Assembly (NCBI RefSeq): GCF_036075115.1
Contig: NZ_CP107958.1
Location: 2,914,001-2,978,000, forward strand
Origin: Streptomyces sp. NBC_00377
Lineage (GTDB): Bacteria > Actinomycetota > Actinomycetes > Streptomycetales > Streptomycetaceae
Direction of reading: 5' to 3'
Length of the DNA stretch: 64,000 nucleotides
The notes below the pieces were generated by a model that worked only from the letters and a program-made list of their open reading frames with translations, was not told where the DNA came from and did no database searches. Shown here piece by piece: positions 37,118-50,265 of this stretch. How positions within the stretch are numbered: position 1 is the first letter of the stretch; every line of letters begins with the position of its first letter. A program made the translations under genes and the position numbers.

Positions 37118-39323
37118 CCGGCCGCCGCTCCTTCTCCAGTGCCTCCATTACCTCGGCGAGCCTCTCATGGGCGGCCCGGCACTCCGGCGGCTCGATACTG
37201 ATCCGCGGCAGGTGGCGGTCGAGGCGGCGGGGCAGCCACCAGTTGGCGCTGCCGAGCAGGTGCATGAGGGCGGGCACGAGCAGGGTCCGCAGGACGAAGG
37301 CGTCGAGGGCGACGGCGGCGGCGAGGGCGATGCCGAACATGGCGATCACCCGGTCGCCGCTGAGGACGAAGGCGAGGAAGACCGAGATCATGATGACGGC
37401 GGCGGAGTTGATCACCCTGCTGGTCTCGGCGAGGCCGACCCGGACGGCGCGCCGGTTGTCGCCGGTCTCCAGCCACTCCTCGTACATCCGGCTGACCAGG
37501 AAGACCTGGTAGTCCATGGAGAGCCCGAACAGCACCGACACCATGATCACGGGAAGGAAGGGCTCGATGGGCCCCGCGCGCCCGAGCCCCAGCAGCTCGC
37601 TCCCCCACCCCCACTGGAACACGGCGACGACGATCCCGAAAGCGGCGGCGACGGCGGCGACGTTCATCACGGCGGCCTTGAGCGGTATCCCGACGGACCT
37701 GAACGCGAGCAGGAGCAGCAGACAGCCCAGGCCGATGACGACGCCGACGAACAGCGGGAGCTTGCCGACGATGACGTCCGCGAAGTCGTCGTAGCCGGCC
37801 GTGACGCCGCCGACGTGCACGTCCAGGGAGGTGCCGGCCTCGGCACGGGGCAGCACCTCGGTGCGCAAGCGGTCGACGAGCTCACTGGTGCGCTGCGACT
37901 GCGGGGCGGACTCCGGCACGACGGTGAGGTACGCGGTGCGGCCGCCGGAGGCGAAGGTCACCGGTGTCACCGAGGCCACGCCCTCGGTGGTGCGCAGGGC
38001 GGCGTCCAGGTTGTCGAGGGCGAGCCGGTCCTCGCCGTCCGCGACACGGGTGACCAGGGTCAGCGGACCGTTCACCCCGGGCCCGAATCCGTCGGCGAGG
38101 AGGTCGTAGGCCTGGCGGGTGGTGGCCGACTCCGGGCCGTTGCCCTGGTCGGAGGTGCCCAGGCGGAGCGAGAAGGTGGGCAGGGCGAGCACGGCGATCA
38201 CGGCCAGGGCGAACGCGCCGAGCAGCTTGGGGTGGCGCTCCACGAACGCCGACCAGCGGGCGGCGAGGCCGGTCGGCAGCTCGGGCTGGGGTCCGTGTTC
38301 GGCGAGGCGGCGGCGTTCGCGGCGGCTGAGGGCGCGCATGCCGATGAACGACAGCAGCGCGGGGAGCAGCGTGACGGAGGCGGCGACCGTGAGGATCACG
38401 GTCAGGGAGGCGGCGATCGCCACGCCGTTGAGGAAGTCGAGCCGCAGGATCAGCATGCCGAGCAGGGCTATGCACACCGTGGCGCCGGCGAAGACGACCG
38501 CGCGTCCCGTGGTGGCGACGGCGTTCGCGGCGGCCTCGGCGACGGTGAGCCCGCGCTTCAGTCCGCGCCGGTGTCTGGTCACGATGAACAGCGCGTAGTC
38601 GATGCCGACGCCGAGTCCGACGAGCAGGCCGAGCATGGGCGCGAAGTCGGCGACGGTCATGGCGTGTCCGAGGAGCGCGATGCCCGCGTACGCGGTGCCG
38701 ACGCCGACCAGGGCGGTGGCGATCGGCAGGAGGGAGGCGGCGAGCGAGCCGAACGCCAGGAACAGCACCACCGCGGCGACGACCACCCCGGCCACCTCGG
38801 CGAGATGCCCGCCGGAGGACTCGGTGAGCCCGATCGCGCTACCGCCCAGCTCGACCTGGAGGCCGTCGGTGCCGGCGGCTTGCGCGGCGTCGACGACGGC
38901 CTGCGCCTCGGTCCTGTCGACGTCCTCGGCGCGGTCCTCGAAGGTGACGGTGGCGTAGGCGGTGTGACCGTCCTTGCTGATGCGCGCCCGGCCCTGGTCG
39001 TCGTAGGGGCCGGCGACGAAGGCCACGCCCGGCAGCTCGGCGATCTTCTCCAGCGCGCCGTTCATGGTCTGTTCGACGGCGGCGGCGCGGACGGAGCCCG
39101 ACGCGGTGTGCCAGACGACGGTGTCGCTGTCCCCGCCGAGGCCGGGGAAGCCCTCCGCGAGCAACCGGGTGGCGCGGCCGGACTCGGTGCCGGGGACCTC
39201 GTAGTCGTTGGAGTACGCGGAGCCGACGGCTAGCGCGGCGGTGGCGGTGCCGCCGAGGGCGAGGAGCCAGATCAGTACCGCCATGAGGCGGTTGCGGACA
39301 CACCAGCGTGCGAGGGCTGCCAC
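37095..39323 (-). CDS. MMPL/RND-family transporter
   Basis: About 742-aa inner-membrane exporter with two MMPL domains, each preceded by a large extracytoplasmic loop, and about 12 membrane segments. The proton-relay motifs are GIDYALFIVTRHR in TM4 (first domain) and GLSMDYQVFLVSRMYEEW in the second. Actinobacterial relatives export lipids or lipid-linked metabolites, or confer antibiotic tolerance. GTG at 39323 (VAALARWCVRNRLMAV) has GGGAG about 8 bases upstream; the in-frame start at 39422 adds residues with no homology. The 3' end overlaps the GNAT gene. Confidence 0.9.
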   Translation of the reverse strand: MAALARWCVRNRLMAVLIWLLALGGTATAALAVGSAYSNDYEVPGTESGRATRLLAEGFPGLGGDSDTVVWHTASGSVRAAAVEQTMNGALEKIAELPGVAFVAGPYDDQGRARISKDGHTAYATVTFEDRAEDVDRTEAQAVVDAAQAAGTDGLQVELGGSAIGLTESSGGHLAEVAGVVVAAVVLFLAFGSLAASLLPIATALVGVGTAYAGIALLGHAMTVADFAPMLGLLVGLGVGIDYALFIVTRHRRGLKRGLTVAEAAANAVATTGRAVVFAGATVCIALLGMLILRLDFLNGVAIAASLTVILTVAASVTLLPALLSFIGMRALSRRERRRLAEHGPQPELPTGLAARWSAFVERHPKLLGAFALAVIAVLALPTFSLRLGTSDQGNGPESATTRQAYDLLADGFGPGVNGPLTLVTRVADGEDRLALDNLDAALRTTEGVASVTPVTFASGGRTAYLTVVPESAPQSQRTSELVDRLRTEVLPRAEAGTSLDVHVGGVTAGYDDFADVIVGKLPLFVGVVIGLGCLLLLLAFRSVGIPLKAAVMNVAAVAAAFGIVVAVFQWGWGSELLGLGRAGPIEPFLPVIMVSVLFGLSMDYQVFLVSRMYEEWLETGDNRRAVRVGLAETSRVINSAAVIMISVFLAFVLSGDRVIAMFGIALAAAVALDAFVLRTLLVPALMHLLGSANWWLPRRLDRHLPRISIEPPECRAAHERLAEVMEALEKERRPDVRDIAG

Positions 39324-39531
39324 TTGACGTGCTCCCGGAGGGCGAATTGTGGATCTTTGACCGGGAACAGTCGTGCCTGAACTGAACAGCCCGCAAAGAA
39401 CGTATGAGCGATGCGAGGCCACTCTTGCAGGTGAATATGATCGTTTGCCGCGTTCGTGGGTCTTTTCACAGGAGTGCGAGGCACGTCACAGGACAATAAC
39501 GGCCGCTGTGTCATGCCTCGTCGCACACGTG

Positions 39532-39993
39532 TCAGTCGGCCTGGTCGCCGATCGCCATCACCATCACCCCGGCGATCAGCAGCCACAGCGCGCGCCGGGT
39601 ACGGCCGCGGGAGCCCAGGAGGGCGGCGAGGGCGCAGACGGCGGCGCCGAGGGCGTAGGCCGCCGGGACGAGCGCGGGGGCGGAGCCGGTGAGGCGCAGG
39701 AGGGACGCGGCGAGTCCGGCGAGGGTGAGCAGCGCTCCGGTGCCGGTCGCCGTCCAGCGGGCCCGCCGGGCGTCCTCGACCCCGTGCGGCTCGTCCGGGT
39801 CGGTGTCCGCGTCATCCGTGCCGTCGACCGCGTCCTCGCCCGGCGTGGTGCCCGCGTCCTCGTCCGTGTCGTCGTCCGTGCCGGTCGGTTCTGGCGCGTC
39901 GGCGGCCTGGGGCGTGCCGGTCGTCCGGGGTGTTCCGGCGCGCGGGCCGCCGTGTATGTCGTCCTGGGTGTCGGAGTCGGTTCGTGCCCTCAT
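39532..39993 (-). CDS. Hypothetical protein, acidic head plus two membrane segments
   Basis: 153-aa protein: the first 80 residues are disordered and rich in Asp, Thr, Gly and Pro; two hydrophobic segments follow (GALLTLAGLAASLLRL and YALGAAVCALAALLG), then RRALWLLIAGVMVMAIGDQAD, a third short one. No known domain. ATG at 39993. It lies upstream of the MMPL gene on the same strand with a 208-bp gap, and after the gatB terminator. Function unknown. Confidence 0.7.
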   Translation of the reverse strand: MRARTDSDTQDDIHGGPRAGTPRTTGTPQAADAPEPTGTDDDTDEDAGTTPGEDAVDGTDDADTDPDEPHGVEDARRARWTATGTGALLTLAGLAASLLRLTGSAPALVPAAYALGAAVCALAALLGSRGRTRRALWLLIAGVMVMAIGDQAD

Positions 39994-40038
39994 GGCGGGC
40001 GAGCGTAGCGCGTCGAGCCGAGAGGAGAGACGCCCCGG

Positions 40039-40065
40039 GGGGACGCGCCGGTGCGGCGCGTCCCC
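40039..40065 (-). terminator. Terminator after gatB
   Basis: GGGGACGCGCCG (40039-40050), loop GTG, CGGCGCGTCCCC (40054-40065): a perfect 12-bp stem 24 bases beyond the gatB stop. Confidence 0.85.
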
Positions 40066-40089
40066 TCGGGGTCGGGCGGAACGGCGGGC

Positions 40090-41604
40090 TCAGCCCTCGC
40101 TGACGCCCAGCTTCTCCAGGATCAGCTCCTTGACGCGGGCGGCGTCGGCCTGCCCGCGCGTGGCCTTCATCACGGCGCCGACCAGGGCGCCGGCCGCCGC
40201 CACCTTGCCGCCGCGGATCTTGTCCGCGATGCCCGGGTTGCCGGCGATGGCCTCCTCGACGGCGGTGGTGAGCGCGCCCTCGTCGGAGACGACCTTCAGA
40301 CCGCGCTTGTCGACGACCTGGTCCGGGGTGCCCTCGCCCGCGAGGACACCCTCGATGACCTGACGGGCGAGCTTGTCGTTCAGATCGCCCTTGTTCACCA
40401 GCTCGGTGACCCGGGCGACCTGCTCCGGCGTGATCGCCAGCTCGTCGAGCGGGACGCCCGACTCGTTGGCGCTGCGGGCCAGTTCGCCCATCCACCACTT
40501 ACGGGCGGAGGCCGCGTCGGCACCGGCGTCGATGGAGGCGACGATCAGGTCCAGGGCACCGGCGTTGGTGATCGACTGCATGTCGTTGGCGGAGATGCCC
40601 CACTCGGCCAGCAGCCGGTTGCGCCGGGCGAGCGGCAGCTCCGGCAGCCGGCCCCGGATCTCCTCGACCCACGCGCGGGACGGGGCGATCGGCACCAGGT
40701 CGGGCTCCGGGAAGTACCGGTAGTCCTCGGCCTCCTCCTTCACGCGGCCCGAGGTCGTCGACCCGGTGTCCTCGTGGAAGTGGCGGGTCTCCTGGATGAT
40801 CGTGCCGCCGCCGTTCAGCACGGCGGCGTGCCGCTGGATCTCGAAGCGGGCCGCGCGCTCCACGGACCGCAGCGAGTTCACGTTCTTCGTCTCGGAGCGG
40901 GTGCCGAACTTCTCCCGGCCGTGCGGGCGCAGTGACAGGTTCACGTCGCAGCGCATCTGGCCCATCTCCATCCGGGCCTCGGAGACGCCGAGCGCCTTGA
41001 TGACCTCGCGCAGCTCACGGACGTACGCCCGCGCGACCTCGGGGGCGCGCTCGCCGGCCCCCTCGATCGGCTTGGTGACGATCTCGATCAGCGGGATGCC
41101 GGCGCGGTTGTAGTCCAGCAGGGAGTGGGACGCGCCGTGGATACGACCCGTGGCGCCGCCGACGTGCGTCGACTTGCCGGTGTCCTCCTCCATGTGGGCG
41201 CGCTCGATCTGCACGCGGAAGGTCGTTCCGTCCTCCAGCTGTACGTCGAGGTAGCCGTCGAAGGCGATCGGCTCGTCGTACTGGGAGGTCTGGAAGTTCT
41301 TCGGCATGTCCGGATAGAAGTAGTTCTTCCGGGCGAAGCGGCACCACTCGGCGATCTCGCAGTTCAGCGCGAGACCGATCTTGATCGCGGACTCGATGCC
41401 GATCGCGTTGACGACCGGAAGCGCGCCGGGCATGCCGAGGCAGGTGGGGCAGGTCTGCGAGTTGGGCTCGGCGCCCAGCTCGGTCGAACAGCCGCAGAAC
41501 ATCTTCGTCCTGGTGCCGAGTTCGACATGGACCTCGAGGCCCATGACGGGGTCGTACGACGCCAGAGCGTCCTCGTACGACACCAGGTCGGTCGTGGTGG
41601 TCAC
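40090..41604 (-). CDS. gatB: Asp/Glu-tRNA amidotransferase subunit B
   Basis: 504-aa tRNA-binding subunit of the GatCAB amidotransferase, which converts misacylated Asp-tRNA(Asn) and/or Glu-tRNA(Gln) to the correct amide. Signatures: [24 protein letters not shown] with zinc-type cysteines (part), [33 protein letters not shown], and the GatB/YqeY C-terminal tail domain. ATG at 41604. Fourth gene of the gatC-gatA-orf-gatB operon, 15 bases after the small membrane protein gene, and followed by a strong terminator. Confidence 0.96.
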   Translation of the reverse strand: MTTTTDLVSYEDALASYDPVMGLEVHVELGTRTKMFCGCSTELGAEPNSQTCPTCLGMPGALPVVNAIGIESAIKIGLALNCEIAEWCRFARKNYFYPDMPKNFQTSQYDEPIAFDGYLDVQLEDGTTFRVQIERAHMEEDTGKSTHVGGATGRIHGASHSLLDYNRAGIPLIEIVTKPIEGAGERAPEVARAYVRELREVIKALGVSEARMEMGQMRCDVNLSLRPHGREKFGTRSETKNVNSLRSVERAARFEIQRHAAVLNGGGTIIQETRHFHEDTGSTTSGRVKEEAEDYRYFPEPDLVPIAPSRAWVEEIRGRLPELPLARRNRLLAEWGISANDMQSITNAGALDLIVASIDAGADAASARKWWMGELARSANESGVPLDELAITPEQVARVTELVNKGDLNDKLARQVIEGVLAGEGTPDQVVDKRGLKVVSDEGALTTAVEEAIAGNPGIADKIRGGKVAAAGALVGAVMKATRGQADAARVKELILEKLGVSEG

Positions 41605-41619
41605 GGTGAAACTTCCCTC

Positions 41620-41855
41620 TCAGCCCAGCAGGACGTCGTCGTCGCCCAGCCGCTTCAGCTCGCGGTAGAGGATGGCGAGGCCGGTGACGATGGCGACGGC
41701 GGACACGGTGGCGTCGATCAGGACCAGCGTGTCCTTCTCGGCGCGGGCCTTCTTCAGCCGCTTGGCGACGCCGAACGCGCCGAACGCGGTTCCGGCGATG
41801 GACAGGTACGTACCGGACTTGGACTTCTTGAAGCCCTTGGCCTTGTTCAGTGCGC

Positions 41856-41859
<4 letters not shown>
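41620..41859 (-). CDS. Small membrane protein inside the gat operon
   Basis: 79-aa protein starting [20 protein letters not shown], with one clear membrane segment ([22 protein letters not shown], ~45-66) and a possible earlier one ([15 protein letters not shown]), flanked by Lys-rich segments. GTG at 41859 overlaps the gatA stop by 4 bases (GTGA) and has GAGGAGG upstream, so it is translated with gatA. It lies exactly between gatA and gatB. No known domain and no catalytic motif. Possibly a membrane tether for the amidotransferase, but this is only inference. Confidence 0.8.
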
Positions 41860-43358
<1,499 letters not shown>

Positions 43359-43363
43359 GGCGG

Positions 43364-43660
43364 TTAGTCCTCCCCCAGGATCTGCGGCACCTTGAAACGC
43401 TGCTGCTCCTGGGCCGGGGCGCCGGAGAGCGCCTGCTCGGGGGTGAGCGACGGACGGACCTCGTCCGCCCGCATGACGTTGGTCAGCGGGAGCGGGTGCG
43501 AGGTCGGCGGTACGTCTTGGTCGGCGACCTCGCTGACGCGGGCGACCGCGCCGATGATGTCGTCCAGCTGTCCCGCGAAGTGTTCGAGCTCTTCGGGCTT
43601 CAGCTCCAGACGCGCCAGCCGGGCGAGGTGGGCGACCTCCTCGCGCGTGATGCCAGGCAT
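43364..43660 (-). CDS. gatC: Asp/Glu-tRNA amidotransferase subunit C
   Basis: 98-aa linking subunit that wraps between GatA and GatB. It begins [20 protein letters not shown] and ends with the family motif [13 protein letters not shown] at 43660, no leader gene before it, first gene of the gat operon. A TAGGAT hexamer on the minus strand (43704-43709) could be the -10 box of its promoter. Confidence 0.93.
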   Translation of the reverse strand: MPGITREEVAHLARLARLELKPEELEHFAGQLDDIIGAVARVSEVADQDVPPTSHPLPLTNVMRADEVRPSLTPEQALSGAPAQEQQRFKVPQILGED

Positions 43661-43765
43661 GCAGCGTTCCTCTGGGGTGGAGTGAGTGTGTGGTTTGGGC
43701 CCAATCCTAGGGGGCGGGGCTGTCAACCCGTGACACGGATACTCCGAGGCTCTCCGGGACGGGGG

Positions 43766-46021
43766 CTACTCGTCCGACGCCGCCGCCGGGAGTGCCGCCG
43801 CCGGGCGCTGCCAGCCGCGTGAGCCGCGGGCCCGCAGCCAGGCGGTCGTCTCCTCCGGGGGCATCGCGGCGGCCACCAGCCAGCCCTGTACGGCATCGCA
43901 GCCGAGGTCGCGCAGACGCTCCCAGGTCTCGTCGTCCTCGACGCCCTCGGCGACCACCAGCAGGCCCAGCGAATGCGCGAGGTCGACCGTGCAGCGCACG
44001 ATCTCCGCGTCCTCGGTGTCGACGGCCAGCCGGGCGACGAAGGAGCGGTCGATCTTCAGCTCGCTCACCGGCAGTCGGCGCAGATGCACCAGGGAGGAGT
44101 AACCGGTGCCGAAGTCGTCCAGGGACATCTTCACGCCGTGCCCCGTCAGGCCGTTGAGGGTGTCGGCGGCGCGCTGCGGGTCCTCCAGGAGGACGTGTTC
44201 CGTTATCTCCAGCTGGAGCGCCCCCGCGGGCACTCCGTGCCGGGCCAGCCGGGCCGCGACGGAGCCGGCGAAACCCGGTGTGTGGACGTCGCGGGGGGAG
44301 ACGTTGACCGCGACCGGCACGTACAGCCCCTGGGCCCGCCACCGCGCGACCTGGCCGAGCGCCGTGTCCAGCACGTACTCCGTCAGGTGGGGCATCAGCC
44401 CGGAGGACTCTGCGATCGCTATGAACTCGTCCGGCGGTACCTTCCCGCGCTCCGGGTGCACCCAGCGCACCAGCGCCTCCAGCCCGGCCACCTGCCCGTC
44501 GAAGCGGACCTTCGGCTGGTAGTGCAGCTGCACCTCGTGCGCGTCGAGCGCCCGGCGCAGATCGCCCAGCAGTCCGAGCCGGTCGGGGGTGTTGGAATCA
44601 CGCTTGGACTCGTAGACCTCCACGCCCGTGCGGTCCCGCTTGGCCTGGTACATCGCCACGTCGGCCCGGCGCAGCATGCCCTCCGCGTCGAGGGCGTGGT
44701 CGGGGAAGACGGCGACGCCGGCGCTGGCCTCCAGGACGAGGGTGAGGCCGTCCAGGTCGAGCGGCGTGCCGAGGTCGGCGATCAGTGCGCGGGCGACCCT
44801 GGAAGCCGAGGTCGTGGAGTCGGCGACGGGCAGTAACACGGCGAACTCGTCCCCGCCGAGCCGCGCCACCTCCGCCCCGCGCGGGAGGGCGAGCCGCAGC
44901 CGTTCGGCTATCTGGAGCAGCAGCCGGTCGCCGGCGAGATGGCCGAGGGTGTCGTTGACCGACCGGAAGCGGTCGAGGTCGATCAGCATCAGCGCGGCCC
45001 GGGCGCCGATGCGCTCGGCGTCGTCCAGGGCGGTCCAGATGCGCTCCAGGAGCCACTGACGGTTGGGCAGCCCGGTCAGCGGGTCGCGCAGTTGCTCCTC
45101 GGCACGGGCCCGGGCCATCCACAGGGTGGAGTCGAGGGCGATGAGCGGGATCGCGAACAGCGGCAGCAGGATCGGCTTGGCCACGGCCACCACGCAGATC
45201 AGCGGAGCGATCCCCAGCAAGGCGACCGCGACCAGGCCCTGTCTTACCAGGGCCGTACGGGCGACGGTGGGCAGCCCGCCGGCGCGGGGGGCGTGCAGGT
45301 ACCAGAGCAGGACGCGGGTGACCGCGAGGTAGGCGACTGCCACCAGGACCACCTGGGGGCCGGTGTAGACCGTCCAGGTGTCCGGGGTCCAGGGATGTTC
45401 CACGGACGGCACCCGGCCACAGGCGGCGAGCAGCAGCGCGCCCGTGCCGATGCCGAGTATGTCCACCGCGCCGTGCAGGACGCCCTGCCGCCAGCGGTGG
45501 CGCCGGGCTATGCCGACCAGGACGACGACGGTGAGGCTCACCAGACCGGCCGGCACCCAGCCGTACAGCAGCAGGACGGCGAGGGTGAGGGCGGCGCCGG
45601 AGCCGGTGCCGCCCCACCAGCGGGCGCGGCCGAGCAGGACCAGATGGCCGACGACGACGCCGACGAGGAGGGCCAGGGCCCAGCCGGCCGTACCGGACGG
45701 GAAGAGCGCGTGGTAGCCGGTGAAGGCGCGGTAGAAGCCTGCGCCGAGGGCGAAGGCGGCCGCGGAGACGACGGTCGCGGGCAGCGCGGGCCAGGACAGG
45801 TGCCGGTCGGCGTCGGCGTCGGGCAGCCCCGGGTGCGGCGCGGAGGAGACACGGGGGTCGAGGACGGGATGCGGGGCGGTGAGGGCCGCGGTGTGCGGCG
45901 GGGGCGCCTGCACGCCCTCGGGGCGCTCGGAGCGCTCCGTCCACCGGCTTCCCCACCAGACGCCGGCAACCCGGCGTCGGCGCAGCCGTGCGTCCGGGGC
46001 GGCGCTCTCGGTCGGTTCCAT
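43766..46021 (-). CDS. rmdB: Membrane GGDEF-EAL protein, RmdB-like phosphodiesterase
   Basis: 751-aa cyclic-di-GMP enzyme. N-terminal membrane region of about 8 segments (~75-300), GGDEF domain (RLGGDEFAVLLPV, ~390) and EAL domain. All EAL catalytic features are present: GLEALVRW (~512), VNVSPRD, LEITEHVLL, SLDDFGTGYSSLVHL, ELKIDRSFV, VVAEGVEDDE. It should therefore be an active phosphodiesterase, and the GGDEF domain could be active or regulatory. ATG at 46021 has GAGGGA 5 bases upstream. Position beside ligA corresponds to S. coelicolor RmdB (SCO5495), a known phosphodiesterase that affects differentiation, from memory. No BldD-like site was seen upstream. Confidence 0.88.
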   Translation of the reverse strand: MEPTESAAPDARLRRRRVAGVWWGSRWTERSERPEGVQAPPPHTAALTAPHPVLDPRVSSAPHPGLPDADADRHLSWPALPATVVSAAAFALGAGFYRAFTGYHALFPSGTAGWALALLVGVVVGHLVLLGRARWWGGTGSGAALTLAVLLLYGWVPAGLVSLTVVVLVGIARRHRWRQGVLHGAVDILGIGTGALLLAACGRVPSVEHPWTPDTWTVYTGPQVVLVAVAYLAVTRVLLWYLHAPRAGGLPTVARTALVRQGLVAVALLGIAPLICVVAVAKPILLPLFAIPLIALDSTLWMARARAEEQLRDPLTGLPNRQWLLERIWTALDDAERIGARAALMLIDLDRFRSVNDTLGHLAGDRLLLQIAERLRLALPRGAEVARLGGDEFAVLLPVADSTTSASRVARALIADLGTPLDLDGLTLVLEASAGVAVFPDHALDAEGMLRRADVAMYQAKRDRTGVEVYESKRDSNTPDRLGLLGDLRRALDAHEVQLHYQPKVRFDGQVAGLEALVRWVHPERGKVPPDEFIAIAESSGLMPHLTEYVLDTALGQVARWRAQGLYVPVAVNVSPRDVHTPGFAGSVAARLARHGVPAGALQLEITEHVLLEDPQRAADTLNGLTGHGVKMSLDDFGTGYSSLVHLRRLPVSELKIDRSFVARLAVDTEDAEIVRCTVDLAHSLGLLVVAEGVEDDETWERLRDLGCDAVQGWLVAAAMPPEETTAWLRARGSRGWQRPAAALPAAASDE

Positions 46022-46232
46022 TCCCGTCCCTCTCACAGCCTGCGGTGCCCGACACACGCGGCCCGTCGCCCGACAACCCCGGGCGGCGCCGCGTCGGAGA
46101 ACCCGTCCCCCCGCTCACCTGGAGCACGGGGATGCCCCGGCCGCGGCTGGGCACGGCGGGCGCACGTCTCAACAGTAGGCCGCAGAAGGCTTCCACGGGC
46201 AGCGGTCGTCGACGGTTGCCCGAATGCGTCCC

Positions 46233-46272
46233 GGCCACCCGTATGCATCTGGTATGCGCCGATCGGGTGGCC
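46233..46272 (-). terminator. Hairpin after ligA
   Basis: GGCCACCCG (46233-46241) and CGGGTGGCC (46264-46272), 9-bp perfect arms with a 22-base loop that holds a GTATGC direct repeat; 17 bases beyond the ligA stop. A terminator or processing signal between ligA and rmdB. Confidence 0.55.
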
Positions 46273-46289
46273 TTCAACCGCCACTCTGG

Positions 46290-48497
<2,208 letters not shown>

Positions 48498-49499
48498 TTA
48501 CTCTGGGTTGTCCGCGAGGGATCTCGCCGCCCGGACGCAGTGGGCGAGGGCCTGACGCGCGTACGCGGGGGAAGCCCCCGCGAGACCGCACGACGGCGTG
48601 AGCGTGACCGCCTCGGTGAGAAGCCCCGGTCGCAGCCCCAGCCTGCTCCACAGCGTCCTGACACCCATGACGCTACCGGCAGGGTCCGACAATGGAGCGT
48701 CCACGCCCGGCACGACACCGGCGAACAGCCGGGTGCCCCCTTCCACCGCCTCACCGATCGCATCGTCGTCACGCTCGGTGAGGAGCGAGAAGTCGAAGGA
48801 GACCGCCGCCGCGCCGGCCCGGCGCAGCAGGGCGAACGGTACGTCCGGTGCGCAGGAGTGGACCACGACGGGGCCGCCGGCGTGCACCCCGACGACGTCC
48901 CGCAGGGTGGCCTCCACCACCTGCCGGTCGACGGCGCGGTGGGTGTGGTAGCCGCTGGCGGTGCGTACCTGGCCGCGCAGGACCGCGGTGAGGGAGGGTT
49001 CGTCGAGCTGGAGCACGAGCTGCGCGCCCGGCAGGCGGCGGCGCATCTCGTCGAGGTGGAGGCGCAGGCCCTCGGCGAGGGAGCCGGCGAGGTCGCGGCG
49101 GGCTCCGTGGTCGGAGAGCACCGCCTGGCCGTTCTTCAGTTCCAGTGCCGCCGCGAGGGTCCAGGGCCCGACGGCCTGCACCTTCACCTGGCCCTCGTAG
49201 CCCTGGGTGAACTCCTCCAGGGCGTCCAGGTCCTCCCCCAGCCAGGACCGCGCCCGTTTGGTGTCCCGCCCCGGCCGGTCCCCGAGCCGCCAACCGCTGG
49301 GCTCCACACGCGCGTACAGCTCGACGAGCATCCCGGCGGTGCGGCCGATCATGTCGGCGCCGGGACCGCGGGCCGGCAGCTCGGCGAGAAACGGGAAGTC
49401 CTCGAAGGACCCGGTGGCGGCCTTGGCGGCCTCGCGGGCGTCAGCGCCGGGCAGGGACCCGATGCCGGTGGCGGGGCCGAAACTGAAGTGTGCGTTCAC
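48498..49499 (-). CDS. Short MetE-like cobalamin-independent methionine synthase family protein
   Basis: 333-aa protein equal to the C-terminal catalytic half of MetE. It begins ATGIGSLPG, keeps the zinc-ligand pattern H-x-C (VVVHSCAPDVP, ~220) and a later Cys in LTPSCGLAG (~305). It lacks the N-terminal tetrahydropteroyl-polyglutamate domain, so it is of the 'core MetE' type. Such proteins may use other methyl donors; function is uncertain. GTG at 49499. Co-transcribed with ligA by spacing (15 bases). Confidence 0.75.
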   Translation of the reverse strand: MNAHFSFGPATGIGSLPGADAREAAKAATGSFEDFPFLAELPARGPGADMIGRTAGMLVELYARVEPSGWRLGDRPGRDTKRARSWLGEDLDALEEFTQGYEGQVKVQAVGPWTLAAALELKNGQAVLSDHGARRDLAGSLAEGLRLHLDEMRRRLPGAQLVLQLDEPSLTAVLRGQVRTASGYHTHRAVDRQVVEATLRDVVGVHAGGPVVVHSCAPDVPFALLRRAGAAAVSFDFSLLTERDDDAIGEAVEGGTRLFAGVVPGVDAPLSDPAGSVMGVRTLWSRLGLRPGLLTEAVTLTPSCGLAGASPAYARQALAHCVRAARSLADNPE

Positions 49500-49548
49500 A
49501 GGGGAAGCCTACGTAGGCGCGAAAGGCCCTCACGCCCCGCGCGGGGTC

Positions 49549-50238
49549 TCACCGCCCCGGCCGCACGGTCAGATCGTTGACCTCCGCGTCCCGGGGCAGG
49601 TCGATCGCCATCAGGATCGTCGTCGCGACCGACTCGGGGTCGATCCATTCCGCGGGGTCGTACTCCTTGCCCTCCTGCCGGTGGACCTTGGCCTGCATGG
49701 GGCTTGCCGTGCGGCCGGGGTAGACGGAGGTGACGCGGACGCCGTGCTCGTGCTCCTCGGCGCGCAGGGCGTCGGCCAGCGCCTTCAGGCCGTGCTTGGA
49801 GGCCGCGTACGCGGACCAGTCGGCGTTCGCCCGCAATCCCGCCCCCGAGTTGACGAAGAGCACATGCCCGCGTGTGGTCCGCAGCTGGGGAAGGAAGTGG
49901 CGGGTCAGTTCGGCCGGGGCGATCAGGTTGACGTCGAGCTGGTGACGCCAGGCCTTCGGGGTCAGGTCGCCGACCGGGCCGAGGTCGACCACGCCGGCGA
50001 TGTGCAGCAGCGAGTCCACCCGGTCGGGGAGCGACTGGTGGGAGAAGGCCCAGCTCAGCTTGGCGGGGTCGGCCAGGTCGCCGACCAGGGTCCGGGCCCC
50101 GGGGAACTCCGCCGCGAGTTCCTTCGCGCGGCCCGCGTCGCGCGCGTGCAGCACGAGTTCGTCCCCGCGCGCGTGCAGACGGCGGGCGACGGCCGCGCCG
50201 ATGCCGGAACCTGCGCCGGTGATCACATGAGTAGCCAT
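49549..50238 (-). CDS. Short-chain dehydrogenase/reductase
   Basis: 229-aa NAD(P)-binding SDR-family oxidoreductase. Cofactor motif TGAGSGIGAAVARRL (~7-21), the HIAGVVD dinucleotide-binding segment, catalytic Ser and YxxxK in NSGAGL...YAASKHGLKAL. ATG at 50238 (MATHVITGAG) is preferred over an in-frame ATG 3 codons upstream. Substrate unknown. It lies 27 bases after the LOG-family gene on the same strand. Confidence 0.88.
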   Translation of the reverse strand: MATHVITGAGSGIGAAVARRLHARGDELVLHARDAGRAKELAAEFPGARTLVGDLADPAKLSWAFSHQSLPDRVDSLLHIAGVVDLGPVGDLTPKAWRHQLDVNLIAPAELTRHFLPQLRTTRGHVLFVNSGAGLRANADWSAYAASKHGLKALADALRAEEHEHGVRVTSVYPGRTASPMQAKVHRQEGKEYDPAEWIDPESVATTILMAIDLPRDAEVNDLTVRPGR

Positions 50239-50265
50239 GCCCGCCATGCTCGCATCACCGGGGGA

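Noticed and set aside
36702..39233. 843-codon plus-strand frame opposite the MMPL gene
   Set aside because: Composition is Gly/Asp/Val/Arg-rich; the minus strand carries the MMPL signature motifs.
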